64,000 nucleotides of DNA from Tuberibacillus calidus DSM 17572 (GCF_000430685.1 NZ_AUMM01000003.1:62001-126000); one strand, 5' to 3'; numbered from the stretch's first letter, positions 54,885 through 64,000 are shown. A program made the numbers and translations. The notes: generated by a model from the sequence alone, not told the origin.

Positions 54885-56132
54885 TTAAAATGATCCAAGA
54901 TCGTATCGGCTGAGCCCATAATCTTTAATTATGGTTAATAGTTTTATAGCATACGTTGGGTCGGTAGAATAGCCGCCGTCTTGGATGCCATAGGCATACT
55001 CTTCCAGTGAGTGAGCATTTTTTAAATAGGTTTGATATCGCGGCTTCAAAAGTACATTGGCATGGTCGACTAAGCATTCGTAATAATTGTGATAGCGTTT
55101 AAAGCCAGCTTCAACGGTAATCTCTGTTCCATTTATGACCTCATGTGTGGTTAAATAAATGGTGCCAGCAGGGCCTGTCCCTTTAATGCCGAATAAATTT
55201 TTCCCTTCCCTAGCCAGTTGAGAAAGGCTTTGGCTTCCGCTTTCCAAAATAATTTGCGCAAGTGTAATCGAGGTCGGGATGCCCGTTGATTTTTCAAGCT
55301 GTTGGGCAGGGGCAACGAATAGGTGAATGACTGAGGGGATGTTTTTATCTTGTTTCAGCTGTCGTTCCCATTCGGCTAATTCCGCCCGATGTTGAGCTTC
55401 CAGTTGCTTGTAATGCTCGGCTTGTTTTAGATTGGACGATAACGCCTGAGTAATTTGGCCGGCTTGTTCTTTAAGCTGACTCAGCAATATTTGTTGTTTC
55501 GCTTGTTTACTTTTGAGGGTAGCCATAAGTGCTTCGAGATTTTGGAGATCTTCGTTCAGTTTGGCTAAAGTTTCCTTAAGTACCTTTTGATTTTTTTCTA
55601 GCTCTTTTTGATCTTTCATTTGTTTTTGTAAAATCGCGCGGTCTTGTTCGGCAATTTTATTGATGAAAACCATGCGGTTGATAAAATCGTAGAAATTTTG
55701 AGCATCAACGAGTAACTCCAGATAATCAATCGAGCCGCCGTTCATGTAGGCTGTGCGAGCGCGTTCTTTAATTAACTCTTTTCGATCTTGAATGCGCTTC
55801 TCAAGCATGGCAATATTATTTTTTAGCGTTTCAAGATTCTTTTTTTGAGTTTCGATATCATGACGTTTACTTAAAATTTGGTTATTAGATGCCTGAATTT
55901 GAAGTTCAAGCTCCTGAACTTGATGGCTGATGACTGATTGTTGGTTTTGATTGGCATTTAGTTCAGCTTTTTTATCTTGAACCTTATTCAGTGCTTCTTG
56001 GCGATGTTGTTGATCTTTCCGGATTTGTTGTTGCAGTTCACTGCCTGTGTCGGCAAATGCAGTCGGAGGTTGCAATAATAAAAGAGAAACAGAGGCGGCT
56101 AAACCAATTTTGACGAGTGAGCGCCCGTTCAT
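54885..56132 (-). CDS. Secreted coiled-coil protein with glucosaminidase-type domain
   Basis: A 415-aa exported protein. Signal peptide about 1-27 (VKIGLAASVSLLLLQPPTAFA). A long coiled coil (about 30-265) resembles the CwlO/PcsB N-terminal domain, including RARTAYMNGGSIDYLELLVDAQNFYDFINR. The C-terminal part (about 275-410) is a lysozyme-fold glucosaminidase: PTSITLAQIILESGSQ with catalytic Glu, LFGIKGTGP, AGFKRYHNY. It likely cuts peptidoglycan when its coiled coil is released. ATG at 56132 chosen; TTG at 56138 with AAGAAGG is possible. Confidence 0.88.
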   Translation of the reverse strand: MNGRSLVKIGLAASVSLLLLQPPTAFADTGSELQQQIRKDQQHRQEALNKVQDKKAELNANQNQQSVISHQVQELELQIQASNNQILSKRHDIETQKKNLETLKNNIAMLEKRIQDRKELIKERARTAYMNGGSIDYLELLVDAQNFYDFINRMVFINKIAEQDRAILQKQMKDQKELEKNQKVLKETLAKLNEDLQNLEALMATLKSKQAKQQILLSQLKEQAGQITQALSSNLKQAEHYKQLEAQHRAELAEWERQLKQDKNIPSVIHLFVAPAQQLEKSTGIPTSITLAQIILESGSQSLSQLAREGKNLFGIKGTGPAGTIYLTTHEVINGTEITVEAGFKRYHNYYECLVDHANVLLKPRYQTYLKNAHSLEEYAYGIQDGGYSTDPTYAIKLLTIIKDYGLSRYDLGSF

Positions 56133-56442
56133 GCGCAATACCTACAACCTTCTTGTAAATGACATCCGACTGCCGCCCCGACCGGAATACGGGAAAAATG
56201 GATCATGTTTATCACTCCCATTTCAAAGCCCATCCACGCTAATTATAACAAAGCCTTATTAACCAGCAGATTGAAAAACGGTAACATTTATATTGCAAAA
56301 TGATGACGTTTAATAGATTAATAGGAAGTAAACTAGCAGACTGATCTGAAAAGCGTAAGGCATTCACCCTTAAAAATGAGAGGAGATCTGACACCGTTTC
56401 GGTTTATAATCTAGACGCAAAAACTTCATTGAAGAATAAAAT

Positions 56443-56473
56443 GGGTCTAACCCTTAAAAGCTAGGGCAGACCC
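56443..56473. repeat. Hairpin GGGTCT...AGACCC
   Basis: GGGTCTAACCCT/AGGGCAGACCC stem with one mismatch and an 8-nt loop. It resembles the GGGTCAGACCC arm of the terminator at 11980 but lacks a T tail. Confidence 0.45.
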
Positions 56474-56585
56474 TACTTAAACATATGGTGATGAAAAACT
56501 GAGCGACTAACTATACGAATCGGGATGATAGATTTTTTCTTTTTTTGTCAAAATGGGACTCAGGGGTTTCCACTTCGGACGATTC

Positions 56586-56925
56586 CGTATCATTTGCCGG
56601 GCTTCCAGCTCATGAAATGATATGCTTTTTCAAATTGCGTATCATTTGGCTGATCGAACGGCCTCAATATAATATGCTTTTTAAATTTTTGGCCGAAATG
56701 CCGCCCAGTTATTACCATTTCTCGTGATTGCGTATCATTTGCGAGACCTCCGGCTCATAAAATGATATGCTTTTTCAAATTGCGTATCATTTGGCTGATC
56801 GAGTAGCCTCAAAATAATATGCTTTTTCTGTTTTTGGCTAAAATGCCACCCATTTATTACCATATCCTGCGACTGCGTATCATTTGCGCGTCCTCCAGCT
56901 CATGAAATGTCACGCATTTTCGTTA
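56586..56925. repeat. 145-bp tandem repeat, about 2.3 copies
   Basis: CGTATCATTTG recurs at 56586, 56731 and 56876, exactly 145 bp apart, and the sequence between is largely the same. Each unit holds a TATCATTT...AAATGATA hairpin and a second CGTATCATTTGGCTGATCG half. The third copy degrades after TCATGAAATG. It fills most of the 860-bp gap between the glucosaminidase gene and nrdB; no ORF with a ribosome site is present there. Confidence 0.88.
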
Positions 56926-56995
56926 TTGTTTGAAATATGGCCTCATTTTTCCTGTTTCCTGCCATTTCGTATCATGGTCAGGCCTCAATCTCGAT

Positions 56996-58036
56996 TTATA
57001 ATTCATCAAAACCATTTAAATCGCTGACTTTCGTGTATTGCCGTGATTTTTGCTCAAAGAAATCGGTTTTGGTATCTTCAAAATTATCGACATAGGCGCG
57101 AATCCATTTCATCGGATTTTCTGTTTTTCCTTCATAAAGGTCGCTCAATCCAAGTAATCTAAGCATTTTATTGGCACGGTATTGAATATAGCCTGCCATT
57201 TCGTCCATGTCGATGCCGGGAATTTTCGATAAAAGGTTCTGACTCCACGCCGTTTCTTGTTCAACGGCGTTAGCAAATTCCGCATAGATCCATTCGGCAA
57301 AAGCACTTGTATTATACGAAGGATTTTCGGCCAGTGTCGCTCGGAACAGGTCACTGATAAAGCGACCATGCTGGAGTTCATCTCTATTAATATAAGAAAT
57401 CATCGTTGAGGTGCCGACCATTTTCTGATGTCTTGCTAGATGATAGAAAAAGGCGAAACCGGAATAGAAAAAGAGCCCTTCGAGGATGGCGCTGTAAACC
57501 ATCGCTTGTAAAAGATGGGGGATGGACGGTTCTTGAGCAAAGGCATTATAGACCTCCATAAGGCGCGCGTTCCGGCGCAGTAAAATCGGATCGGTTCGGC
57601 CCAATTCAAAGGTTTCCACTTGTTTTTCGAAAGACACGACTGAAGAGAGCACATAGGCATAGCTATGATTATGCTCGCTTTCTTGATCGGCAATCGTCGC
57701 CATGATCGATTTCACCGAAGGATCGGATGCATAATCGGCGATGCGCATCGCAAGATCCGTCTGCGGTCCATCCAAGGTGGCAAGAAGCCCGATTGTTTTT
57801 AAAAATGCTTCTTGTTCCTCATTTGTTAACGCAGGGAATTGCTTGATATCATGTGTCATATCCACTTCGCCGGCCCGCCAAAATAACGAGCGGATCGTCT
57901 CGCGAAAATCATAAAAATGCGGATAGCGCAGGTCATTCCAGTTTAATATGCCGCTCGCCTTGCCGCCGAATAGGGCGGTGGCGCGATTTGGATTTTCAGG
58001 TGCTAAGACGCGGACACGATCAAGTTTTGTCGGCAA
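56996..58036 (-). CDS. nrdB: Class I ribonucleotide reductase beta subunit
   Basis: A 346-aa radical-generating subunit. Metal ligands are visible: Asp in GEVDMTHD, Glu and His in QESEHNHSY with the radical tyrosine at its end, Glu in LEGLFFYSGF, Glu/His in RDELQHGRF. TTG start, 10 bp after AAAGGAG, and 34 bp inside the flavodoxin gene, so translation is coupled. Class I enzyme works with oxygen. Confidence 0.94.
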   Translation of the reverse strand: MPTKLDRVRVLAPENPNRATALFGGKASGILNWNDLRYPHFYDFRETIRSLFWRAGEVDMTHDIKQFPALTNEEQEAFLKTIGLLATLDGPQTDLAMRIADYASDPSVKSIMATIADQESEHNHSYAYVLSSVVSFEKQVETFELGRTDPILLRRNARLMEVYNAFAQEPSIPHLLQAMVYSAILEGLFFYSGFAFFYHLARHQKMVGTSTMISYINRDELQHGRFISDLFRATLAENPSYNTSAFAEWIYAEFANAVEQETAWSQNLLSKIPGIDMDEMAGYIQYRANKMLRLLGLSDLYEGKTENPMKWIRAYVDNFEDTKTDFFEQKSRQYTKVSDLNGFDEL

Positions 58037-58461
58037 TAGTCAGCCACTCCTTTCGTCCATTCATCGACAATCATCTCTTGGTCACCGCGCGGGCTTTGTT
58101 CGATTTTTAATGGCGGGAAGGGGGATGCGTAAAAACGTGCCAGTTTGTCGGCGGCGCGGCAAAAAAGCCCATCACCGCCGAATTGCGTATCCCCGGTTCC
58201 GAAAACAAAGACGGGATGGGGTTTGATACCGAGCTTTGCCACAAAGTCTTTGACGAGCTTTGGCGTCGAGCCTTTTACCCAAGTAAAACTGCCGATGACA
58301 AACGCATCGTATTCCGACGGATTAGGAAGATCCGTCAAGCGGGGGCGAATGCGATATAGGTCCCCATCCATCCCCATTTCAAGTAAACGTTTTTGAATGC
58401 CCTCTGCCACTTCCTCTGTATTTCCGCTGTAACTGGCATAACAAATCAAGACGCGCACCAT
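58003..58461 (-). CDS. Flavodoxin in the nrd operon
   Basis: A 152-aa flavodoxin. FMN phosphate loop ASYSGNTEEVAEG, 50s loop GSFTWVKGSTP and 90s loop GTGDTQFGGDGLFCRAADKL. Placed between nrdA and nrdB, overlapping both (16 and 34 bp). NrdI is the flavodoxin of class Ib systems; this looks like an ordinary flavodoxin taking a comparable place, perhaps for cofactor maintenance. That role is inferred. Confidence 0.88.
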   Translation of the reverse strand: MVRVLICYASYSGNTEEVAEGIQKRLLEMGMDGDLYRIRPRLTDLPNPSEYDAFVIGSFTWVKGSTPKLVKDFVAKLGIKPHPVFVFGTGDTQFGGDGLFCRAADKLARFYASPFPPLKIEQSPRGDQEMIVDEWTKGVADYCRQNLIVSAS

Positions 58462-60710
58462 TCACACTCCTCAATATCCGTTGCAGTAGAACGGACATAA
58501 TATGTGGATTTTAAACCCGATTTCCAAGCTTCTAGATGAAGATCGAGTAAAATCTTTGCCCGAATGTTATGAGGCACATAAAAATTGAAAGAAATCGCCT
58601 GATCGATATGGCGTTGTCGTGCCGCATTTTGTCTGATGGATGCCCGTTGGTCAACGATATAGGCCGAACGCCGGTACACGTCATAGGTTTTATGGTCAAG
58701 GTCAGGTGCCGTGACGGGCAGCTTAAAATCTTTCTTTTCTTCATAGTAAAAAGGTTTAAAGATCGGATCAATCCCTGCTGTTGATCCGGCAATCACGGCG
58801 GTGCTTGAATTTGGGGCAACGGCCATTAAATAGCCATTGCGCATACCGCTTTTTTGGATAGCTTGCGCCAATTTTGTCCACTGTTCACGGTTTTTCCCGG
58901 TAAGATAGCCCCTTTCGCTGAAATACTTGCCGGTTTGCCAATCGCTTCCTGAAAAAGCGGGATAGGCGCCTTTTTCCTCGGCTAAGTGATGGCTTGCCCG
59001 GATGGCAAGATAAGCGATGCGTTCATAGAGTTCATCGGCAAGCTCGACAGCTCTTTCAGATTCCCAATGAATGCCTTTCAGCGCTAACAAATGGTGCCAA
59101 CCGAATGTGCCAAGTCCAACCGCTCGGTATTTTCGGTTCGTCGCCATGGCTTGGCCGACTTCGATGGTATTTAGGTCAATGACATTGTCGAGCATCCGCA
59201 CTTGAATCGGGATCAGCCGTTCGAGAACGCCATCGGGGACGGCCCGTCCTAAATTAATCGATGATAGATTGCAAACGACAAAATCTCCCGCCTTTTTATA
59301 AGTAATAATCGTGTCACCATCATGCTGTTCTTTGTATTGAATGGTGGGGGACATATTTTGCATAATCTCTGTACATAAATTGCTCGAATAAATCATCCCT
59401 AAGTGTTTATTTGGATTTTTGCGATTGGCTTCATCCCGGTAAAACATAAACGGGGTGCCGGTTTCCAGCTGGGATTTCATGATTCTTGCCATAATTTGAA
59501 TCGCCGGAACCTTTGCTTTGGATAAACGCTTGTCACGGACGCACTGCCAAAATTTTTCCCGGAACGAACCTTCGCCTTTTTCCTCATCGTAAAAATCTTC
59601 CAGTCGAAAGCCCATGACACGCTTGACTTCATGGGGGTCAAATAAGTACCAATCCCCGCGGTTTTCCACTTGTTCCATAAACACATCCGGCAGGCAAACA
59701 CCGGTGAATAAATCGTGGGCGCGCTGACGTTCATCGCCATTATTGAGTTTTAAATCTAAGAAAGCTAAAATGTCGGCATGCCAGACGTCCAGATAAACGG
59801 CAATCGCACCTTTCCGTCGCCCGAGTTGATCGACGCTGACAGCGGTATTGTTCAATTGCTTGATCCACGGGATGACGCCGGAAGAAGCGCCTTTAAATCC
59901 TTTTATCGCACTGCCGCGTGCGCGAATTTTTCCTAAGTAAACGCCGATGCCGCCGCCGCCTTTTGAAAGTCGGGCGACGTCAGTATTACTGTTATAAATG
60001 TCCACTAAAGAGTCCTCAACGGTATCAATGAAGCAACTTGATAATTGGCCGAATGAAAGGCCCGCATTGGCTAAGGTCGGTGTGGCTACTGTCATATAAA
60101 GGTTAGAAAGTGCCCAATACGCTTCGGAAACAAGAGCCGCCCGTTTTTCTTTAGGCTCGTCCTGCATTAAAAAGAGGGCGATGGTCAACCACCGTTCTTG
60201 CGGCAGTTCATAGACGTTTTTGTCATAATCCGTGGCGAGATACCGATTCTTCAGTGTGTGTAACCCTATGTAATCAAAAAGATCATCGCGCTCGGGTTTG
60301 ATGAGTTGCGAAAGTTTTTCTATTTCTTCCCGGCTGTATTTTTCTAAGATGTTCGGGGAATAAATGCCTTTTGCGACCAACATTTTTTGCAGTTCATAGT
60401 AATCGCCGTATTTTTGGTCTTTATGATATCCTCGATTCTTGCTCGCTTCGGTATATAAGCGGTGAAGTTCGATGCGAGAAGCGACATACGTCCAATCTCG
60501 GCCCGCTTCATCGACGTTTTCCAGCGCCGTCAAAATGAGGTGATGCATCAGCTCGTCTTCGGATATGGTTTCATTCGCCGACAGCGCGCGCAAGTTTTTT
60601 TCCAAATACAATTCTTTGTCCAAGGCCGGAAAAGGGGCTGTCACTTCTTCAATAAAACGGGTAAGGCGCGCTTTATCCCAGCCATGTATCGGTCGGACTT
60701 CCATTACCAT
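58446..60710 (-). CDS. nrdA: Class I ribonucleotide reductase alpha subunit
   Basis: A 754-aa catalytic subunit. Redox cysteines in FGQLSSCFIDTVEDS and VVCNLSSINLGR, substrate loop NLCTEIMQN, and NSSTAVIAGSTAGIDP; the C terminus ends ECEWCAS, the CxxC that passes electrons in from thioredoxin. The N terminus starts EVRPIHGWDKARLTRFIEE and lacks the first part of a full ATP-cone, so allosteric activity control may be absent. AGGAAGG before ATG. Expression is set by NrdR boxes and a B12 riboswitch upstream. Confidence 0.95.
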   Translation of the reverse strand: MVMEVRPIHGWDKARLTRFIEEVTAPFPALDKELYLEKNLRALSANETISEDELMHHLILTALENVDEAGRDWTYVASRIELHRLYTEASKNRGYHKDQKYGDYYELQKMLVAKGIYSPNILEKYSREEIEKLSQLIKPERDDLFDYIGLHTLKNRYLATDYDKNVYELPQERWLTIALFLMQDEPKEKRAALVSEAYWALSNLYMTVATPTLANAGLSFGQLSSCFIDTVEDSLVDIYNSNTDVARLSKGGGGIGVYLGKIRARGSAIKGFKGASSGVIPWIKQLNNTAVSVDQLGRRKGAIAVYLDVWHADILAFLDLKLNNGDERQRAHDLFTGVCLPDVFMEQVENRGDWYLFDPHEVKRVMGFRLEDFYDEEKGEGSFREKFWQCVRDKRLSKAKVPAIQIMARIMKSQLETGTPFMFYRDEANRKNPNKHLGMIYSSNLCTEIMQNMSPTIQYKEQHDGDTIITYKKAGDFVVCNLSSINLGRAVPDGVLERLIPIQVRMLDNVIDLNTIEVGQAMATNRKYRAVGLGTFGWHHLLALKGIHWESERAVELADELYERIAYLAIRASHHLAEEKGAYPAFSGSDWQTGKYFSERGYLTGKNREQWTKLAQAIQKSGMRNGYLMAVAPNSSTAVIAGSTAGIDPIFKPFYYEEKKDFKLPVTAPDLDHKTYDVYRRSAYIVDQRASIRQNAARQRHIDQAISFNFYVPHNIRAKILLDLHLEAWKSGLKSTYYVRSTATDIEECEWCAS

Positions 60711-60743
60711 GATCTTTTCACCTTCCTCATCAATGGATCAAAT

Positions 60744-60770
60744 AAAAAAATCCGCCTGGGGGAGGCGGAT
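60744..60770 (-). terminator. Expression-platform terminator of the cobalamin riboswitch
   Basis: On the minus strand ATCCGCC/GGCGGAT with a CTCCCCCA-type loop, then T7. It lies between the aptamer and nrdA, so adenosylcobalamin binding should stop transcription here. Confidence 0.88.
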
Positions 60771-60847
60771 CAAACGATAATGAGAGGTATAAAAAGACAC
60801 CGGTCACTATCGTTTCACCTTCTCAATCCCCGAAGAATGGAAACTCA

Positions 60848-61010
60848 GCGCAAACCAGGCAGGTCTCCTGACTCATGCTTCATCCTACTCGGAAGCCTTC
60901 CCACATCACGCGTGATGCAGTGGCGCCATCCTTTCGTCCGCATTGACAGTTGCGGGGACAGTTTCGGATTTTCACCGAATTCCCTATTAAGCCTTTAGCA
61001 GGCACCTGAT
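60848..61010 (-). ncRNA. Cobalamin riboswitch
   Basis: On the minus strand: AGGTGCC and AAAGGCTTAATAGGGAA, CCCCGCAACTGT, GGCGCCACTGCATC (B12 box) and GAGTCAGGAGACCTGCCTG in the canonical order. Located upstream of nrdA. B12 control of class I RNR is known where a B12-dependent class II RNR exists, so such a gene may be elsewhere in the genome. Confidence 0.96.
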
Positions 61011-61020
61011 TTGCTAGAAT

Positions 61021-61065
61021 TCAATATATTGAGTTTTGTTTCGAAATAAGGCACTACATGTAGTG
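61021..61065. promoter_or_regulatory. Two NrdR-type boxes
   Basis: TCAATATATTGA (61021-61032) and CACTACATGTAGTG (61052-61065) are perfect palindromes whose cores CAATATATTG and CTACATGTAG fit the NrdR pattern CwATATaTwG. Their centres are 32 bp apart, about three helical turns, the known NrdR spacing. They overlap the expected promoter of the riboswitch-nrdA transcript. Confidence 0.8.
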
Positions 61066-61297
61066 TGCTTTTATCTTATCATTAAGATCAGCGGTTGGCA
61101 ACTCTTTTTTTCGTCTAGACGAGAGAAAGGTCGCGTTTAGCATTTTTGAGAAATCGTTAACTAATTGAGGATTCACAGGTCCGAAAGTTTAAACCCTTTT
61201 TGTTTTTCCCCATACCGTTTTTCAACATGTTACCAAACTTGATATCAATCTTATCGATGAAGGATAATATAAACTTAAGAGAAAGTGGGGTGATCTA

Positions 61298-63340
61298 ATG
61301 ACCAATCATAAGAAACCCAATCGATTAATCGCCGAAAAATCTCCCTATTTGCTTCAACACGCCTTTCAACCAGTAGATTGGTATCCTTGGGGAGAGGAAG
61401 CTTTTGCCAAAGCCAGAAGGGAAGATAAACCTGTATTTGTCAGTATCGGCTATTCAACATGTCATTGGTGTCATGTGATGGCGCGGGAATCCTTTGAGGA
61501 TGAAGAAGTGGCGCAGCTTCTCAATGCGCATTTTGTCTCCATTAAATTGGACCGGGAAGAGCGCCCCGATATTGATGCCATTTATATGTCGGTTTGTCAG
61601 GCGCTGACCGGGCATGGCGGTTGGCCTTTAAGCGTGTTTTTAACGCCGGATCAAAAACCGTTTTATGCGGGTACATATTTTCCAAAGGAAAGCCGGTACG
61701 GACAGCCGGGATTTCTAGACGTGCTCGGAACGGTGGCGAGTGCGTACCACAAACAAAAAGAAGAAATAAACCGTTCAGGTGACAAAATCATCCATACATT
61801 AAAGCAAATGAAGGCCGACCATGCCCCAATAAAAGAAGATATCATCGACAACGCCTTTAGCGCGTTTCAAACCGGCTTCGATCCACTTTATGGCGGATTT
61901 GGTGAGGCACCGAAGTTTCCAGCACCGCATCAATTATTGTTTTTATTGCGTTACGGACGTTGGTATGAAAATCGCCGCGCCGTTGAGATGGTTGAAACAA
62001 CATTAGAAGGCATCGCGAATGGCGGCATTCATGACCACATCGGCGGGGGATTTGCCCGTTATGCCACCGATCGTAAGTGGCTCGTTCCGCATTTTGAAAA
62101 AATGTTGTATGATCAGGCCATGTTGATGCTCGCCTACACGGAGGCTTGGCAAGTCACTGGGAATCCTCGCTGGCCGCGCATCGTTGAACGCATCCATCAA
62201 TATGTCGTTCGTAACATGCAGGATGAAAAAGGCGGTTTTTATTCGGCGGAAGATGCCGATTCGGAAGGGGTTGAAGGAAAATTTTATCTTTGGACACCTC
62301 AGGACATTGCTTCTGCCCTCGGTGAAGAAAAGGCTCGTTTTTATTGTCACGTCTACGGCATCACTGAAAAAGGGAATTATAAAAGCGCCAATATTCCGAA
62401 TCGTATCAGCCGGTCATTAACCGAAACGGCTCAAGAACAAGGGATGACGGTGGCGGAATTAGAGAAGAAACTGGACGTACTGAACGAAAAGCTTTTTCAA
62501 GTTCGGGAAAAACGCGTGCGGCCGCATAAAGACGATAAAATTTTGACAAGCTGGAACGCATTAATGATTGCGGCGTTGGCCACCGCAGGGCGCATTTTTA
62601 AAGAAAAAAAGTATGTTGACACTGCGCAGCAAGCCTTTCATTTTATTGAAAACACGATGTGGCGGAAGGACGAACTTTTTGCCCGCTATCGGGACGGTGA
62701 TGTCAATATCCAAGGCTATTTGGATGATTATGCTTTTCTCATGTGGGCTTGCGATGCGCTTTATGAGGCCACTTGGCAGGCGGACTATGTTGTGAAAATG
62801 AAAGAGACCGCTGACCGGATGATTGCGCGCTTTTGGGATGAAGCCCATTTCGGATTCTTTTTAAATCAAGCCGATTCCGGCCTCGTTCTTCGACCAAAAG
62901 AAGTCTATGATGGCGCACTTCCTTCGGGAAACAGCGTCGCTGCGATGATGTTGTTGAAACTTGCCAGAAGGACCGGAAAAATGGACTATGAGGCCTTCGT
63001 CGATAAAATGTTTCAGGCATTTGGAACGGAAATTAATTCGTATCCCATGGGGTATGCCTGGTTTTTATCGGCTTATATGCTCGGGCGAAAGGGAACGAAA
63101 GAACTTGTGATTTTAACCGATGAAAAGACGGATGAACCTTTGGCAGGCGTTTTAAACAACGTTTATCTACCGGAGGTCATCCCGCTCGTAGGCCGCTCGG
63201 CAGATTTATATCGAATAGCGTCGTACACGAAAGATTTTACGTTAGTCAATCATAAAACCACGTATTACCTTTGTGAACATTTTGCCTGTCGAAAACCGAC
63301 GAACAACGCAGATGAGGTCATCAAGGTTTTAACAACATGA
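61298..63340 (+). CDS. Thioredoxin-domain protein, YyaL/DUF255 family
   Basis: A 680-aa protein. N-terminal DUF255 thioredoxin-like domain with [13 protein letters not shown] (CxxC) and [23 protein letters not shown]; the remainder is an (alpha/alpha)6-barrel typical of N-acylglucosamine epimerase folds ([30 protein letters not shown]). Biological role unclear. AGTGGGGTG before ATG. Its start is divergent from the nrdA riboswitch. Confidence 0.88.
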   Translation: MTNHKKPNRLIAEKSPYLLQHAFQPVDWYPWGEEAFAKARREDKPVFVSIGYSTCHWCHVMARESFEDEEVAQLLNAHFVSIKLDREERPDIDAIYMSVCQALTGHGGWPLSVFLTPDQKPFYAGTYFPKESRYGQPGFLDVLGTVASAYHKQKEEINRSGDKIIHTLKQMKADHAPIKEDIIDNAFSAFQTGFDPLYGGFGEAPKFPAPHQLLFLLRYGRWYENRRAVEMVETTLEGIANGGIHDHIGGGFARYATDRKWLVPHFEKMLYDQAMLMLAYTEAWQVTGNPRWPRIVERIHQYVVRNMQDEKGGFYSAEDADSEGVEGKFYLWTPQDIASALGEEKARFYCHVYGITEKGNYKSANIPNRISRSLTETAQEQGMTVAELEKKLDVLNEKLFQVREKRVRPHKDDKILTSWNALMIAALATAGRIFKEKKYVDTAQQAFHFIENTMWRKDELFARYRDGDVNIQGYLDDYAFLMWACDALYEATWQADYVVKMKETADRMIARFWDEAHFGFFLNQADSGLVLRPKEVYDGALPSGNSVAAMMLLKLARRTGKMDYEAFVDKMFQAFGTEINSYPMGYAWFLSAYMLGRKGTKELVILTDEKTDEPLAGVLNNVYLPEVIPLVGRSADLYRIASYTKDFTLVNHKTTYYLCEHFACRKPTNNADEVIKVLTT

Positions 63341-63364
63341 TGTGATGAAGTTTAGAATGGACAT

Positions 63365-63402
63365 CGGATATCGCTTAACTTGCGATATCCGAGCTTTTTA
63401 AT
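63365..63402 (+). terminator. Terminator after YyaL gene
   Basis: CGGATATCGC/GCGATATCCG, 10 bp, 7-nt loop, then AGCTTTTTAAT. Confidence 0.9.
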
Positions 63403-63555
63403 GTTGAGATTGGCTATCTTGGCGATTTGATTCGAAGTTTTTCGTAAGGTGGCTGTTTGTGAGAGTTGGTCAATCCTCCTGTTAATCGCTCCTCTCTCAA
63501 GGCGGAAAACAAAAACGAACGATCAAGATAAACGGTTCTTAATCGTTTTTATCGG

Positions 63556-63584
63556 TTTTCACGAAAATCTGCAGCTGTTATGAT
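63556..63584 (+). promoter_or_regulatory. Candidate sigma-A promoter of yprA
   Basis: TTTTCA (63556-63561), 17-bp spacer, TATGAT (63579-63584), about 68 bp before the yprA start. Confidence 0.6.
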
Positions 63585-63651
63585 AGAAGGAGATGTAGTG
63601 AGAGGGGGAAGGGCGTTATTTGGTCTGACAGCCGAATGAACGCTTTAACAT

Positions 63652-64000
63652 ATGAAAGTACGTAAAAATATGTCCGAACTGTTGGATGAGCTGAAGCGAA
63701 ATCCAAATGTCGTCCATTGGGAAACCATTCCTGAACAATCGGCAAAAACGGTCGATTTTCCCTTGCAAATGCATGACAAACTCGTGCAAGCATTATATAA
63801 AAGGGGCATCCGACAATTATATACCCATCAGGCGGACGCTTTTTCAACAGCCATAAATGGTGAACATCTCGTGACCGTCACACCGACCGCTTCCGGAAAA
63901 ACGTTTTGTTATAATTTACCTGTACTCCAATCGATCCTAGAAAATCATCATACGCGTGCCCTTTATTTGTTTCCGACAAAAGCTTTGGCACAAGACCAGA
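63652..64000 (+). CDS. yprA: DEAD/DEAH helicase YprA/MrfA, N-terminal part (3' end outside window)
   Basis: Only the first 116 codons are present. QALYKRGIRQLYTHQADAF (Q-like motif), PTASGKTFCYNLPVL (motif I) and LYLFPTKALAQDQ (Ia) match YprA, renamed MrfA for its role with MrfB in mitomycin-lesion repair. ATG at 63652 has no obvious ribosome site, yet an in-frame stop at 63646 precludes an earlier start. Its likely B. subtilis neighbours (recU, ypp genes) lie 59 kb away here. Confidence 0.85.
   Translation, partial: MKVRKNMSELLDELKRNPNVVHWETIPEQSAKTVDFPLQMHDKLVQALYKRGIRQLYTHQADAFSTAINGEHLVTVTPTASGKTFCYNLPVLQSILENHHTRALYLFPTKALAQDQ

Noticed and set aside
56586-56925. CRISPR array
   Set aside because: The repeated unit is 145 bp with no short identical repeats separated by unique spacers, and no cas genes are nearby.
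60462-60998. A 178-codon ORF on the plus strand
   Set aside because: It runs antisense to nrdA and across the cobalamin riboswitch and its terminator; composition is that of a shadow frame and it has no ribosome site.
63500-63545. LexA box upstream of yprA
   Set aside because: CGAAC and GTTC are present but too far apart for the CGAAC-N4-GTTCG pattern.

Overview
The window looks like chromosomal DNA of an aerobic, endospore-forming member of the Bacillales. Evidence is a gerP-type spore coat cluster, a YjcZ-family spore protein, a DUF1657/DUF4363/DUF421 group of the sort linked to spores, GTG and TTG starts behind strong AGGAGG-like ribosome sites, and the ponA-recU-yppC-yppE neighbourhood known from Bacillus. 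I cannot name the genus. No rRNA, tRNA, prophage, transposase or CRISPR array was seen.

Layout. 1-5.1 kb: ponA (cut by the window edge), recU, and divergent yppC, a small coiled-coil gene and yppE. 4.8-7.8 kb: DUF1657, DUF4363 and DUF421 genes plus small membrane or secreted proteins. 7.9-9.9 kb: a six-gene gerP cluster in an unusual order with a sigma-K-like promoter. 10.3-13.6 kb: Hsp20, zinc ribbon, WrbA, PutP. 13.7-19.7 kb: a PhoP-box-driven pstSCAB followed by a PhoP/PhoR-type two-component pair. 19.9-25.2 kb: DUF3231, an RsgA-paralogue/MBL operon behind a leader-peptide attenuator, a nucleotidyltransferase, an HD protein and a small membrane protein. 25.4-27.9 kb: preQ1 riboswitch and queCDEF. 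28.1-33.7 kb: aconitase, a YuiA-like zinc protein, a chemoreceptor, HAD, exoA. 33.8-43.2 kb: DinB, omega-aminotransferase, 6-phosphogluconolactonase, MFS, YkgJ, RHH/SPFH, PLP aminotransferase, murB. 43.6-54.6 kb: an unknown gene, cupin, aldo/keto reductase, glycerate kinase, amino-acid permease, AdeR-like regulator, alanine dehydrogenase, a frameshifted threonine synthase, an AMP-binding ligase, YjcZ. 54.9-64 kb: a secreted coiled-coil glucosaminidase, a 145-bp tandem repeat, nrdA-flavodoxin-nrdB under NrdR boxes and a cobalamin riboswitch, a YyaL-like protein, and the start of the yprA/mrfA helicase.

Genes working together: pst genes and PhoPR for phosphate starvation; queCDEF for queuosine precursor made under preQ1 feedback; AdeR, Ald and probably the divergent permease for alanine use; nrdA, flavodoxin and nrdB for deoxynucleotides with two stacked controls; the gerP cluster, DUF1657/DUF421 group and YjcZ for the spore.

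The most interesting signals are (1) a promoter, 21-codon leader peptide, competing hairpins and terminator in front of an RsgA paralogue; (2) two NrdR-like palindromes 32 bp apart directly upstream of a B12 riboswitch and terminator before nrdA; (3) a structured intergenic element present about five times, always in the same orientation; (4) a 145-bp tandem repeat beside nrdB; and (5) a threonine synthase broken at an A7 run. All calls come from reading the sequence; no database search was possible.
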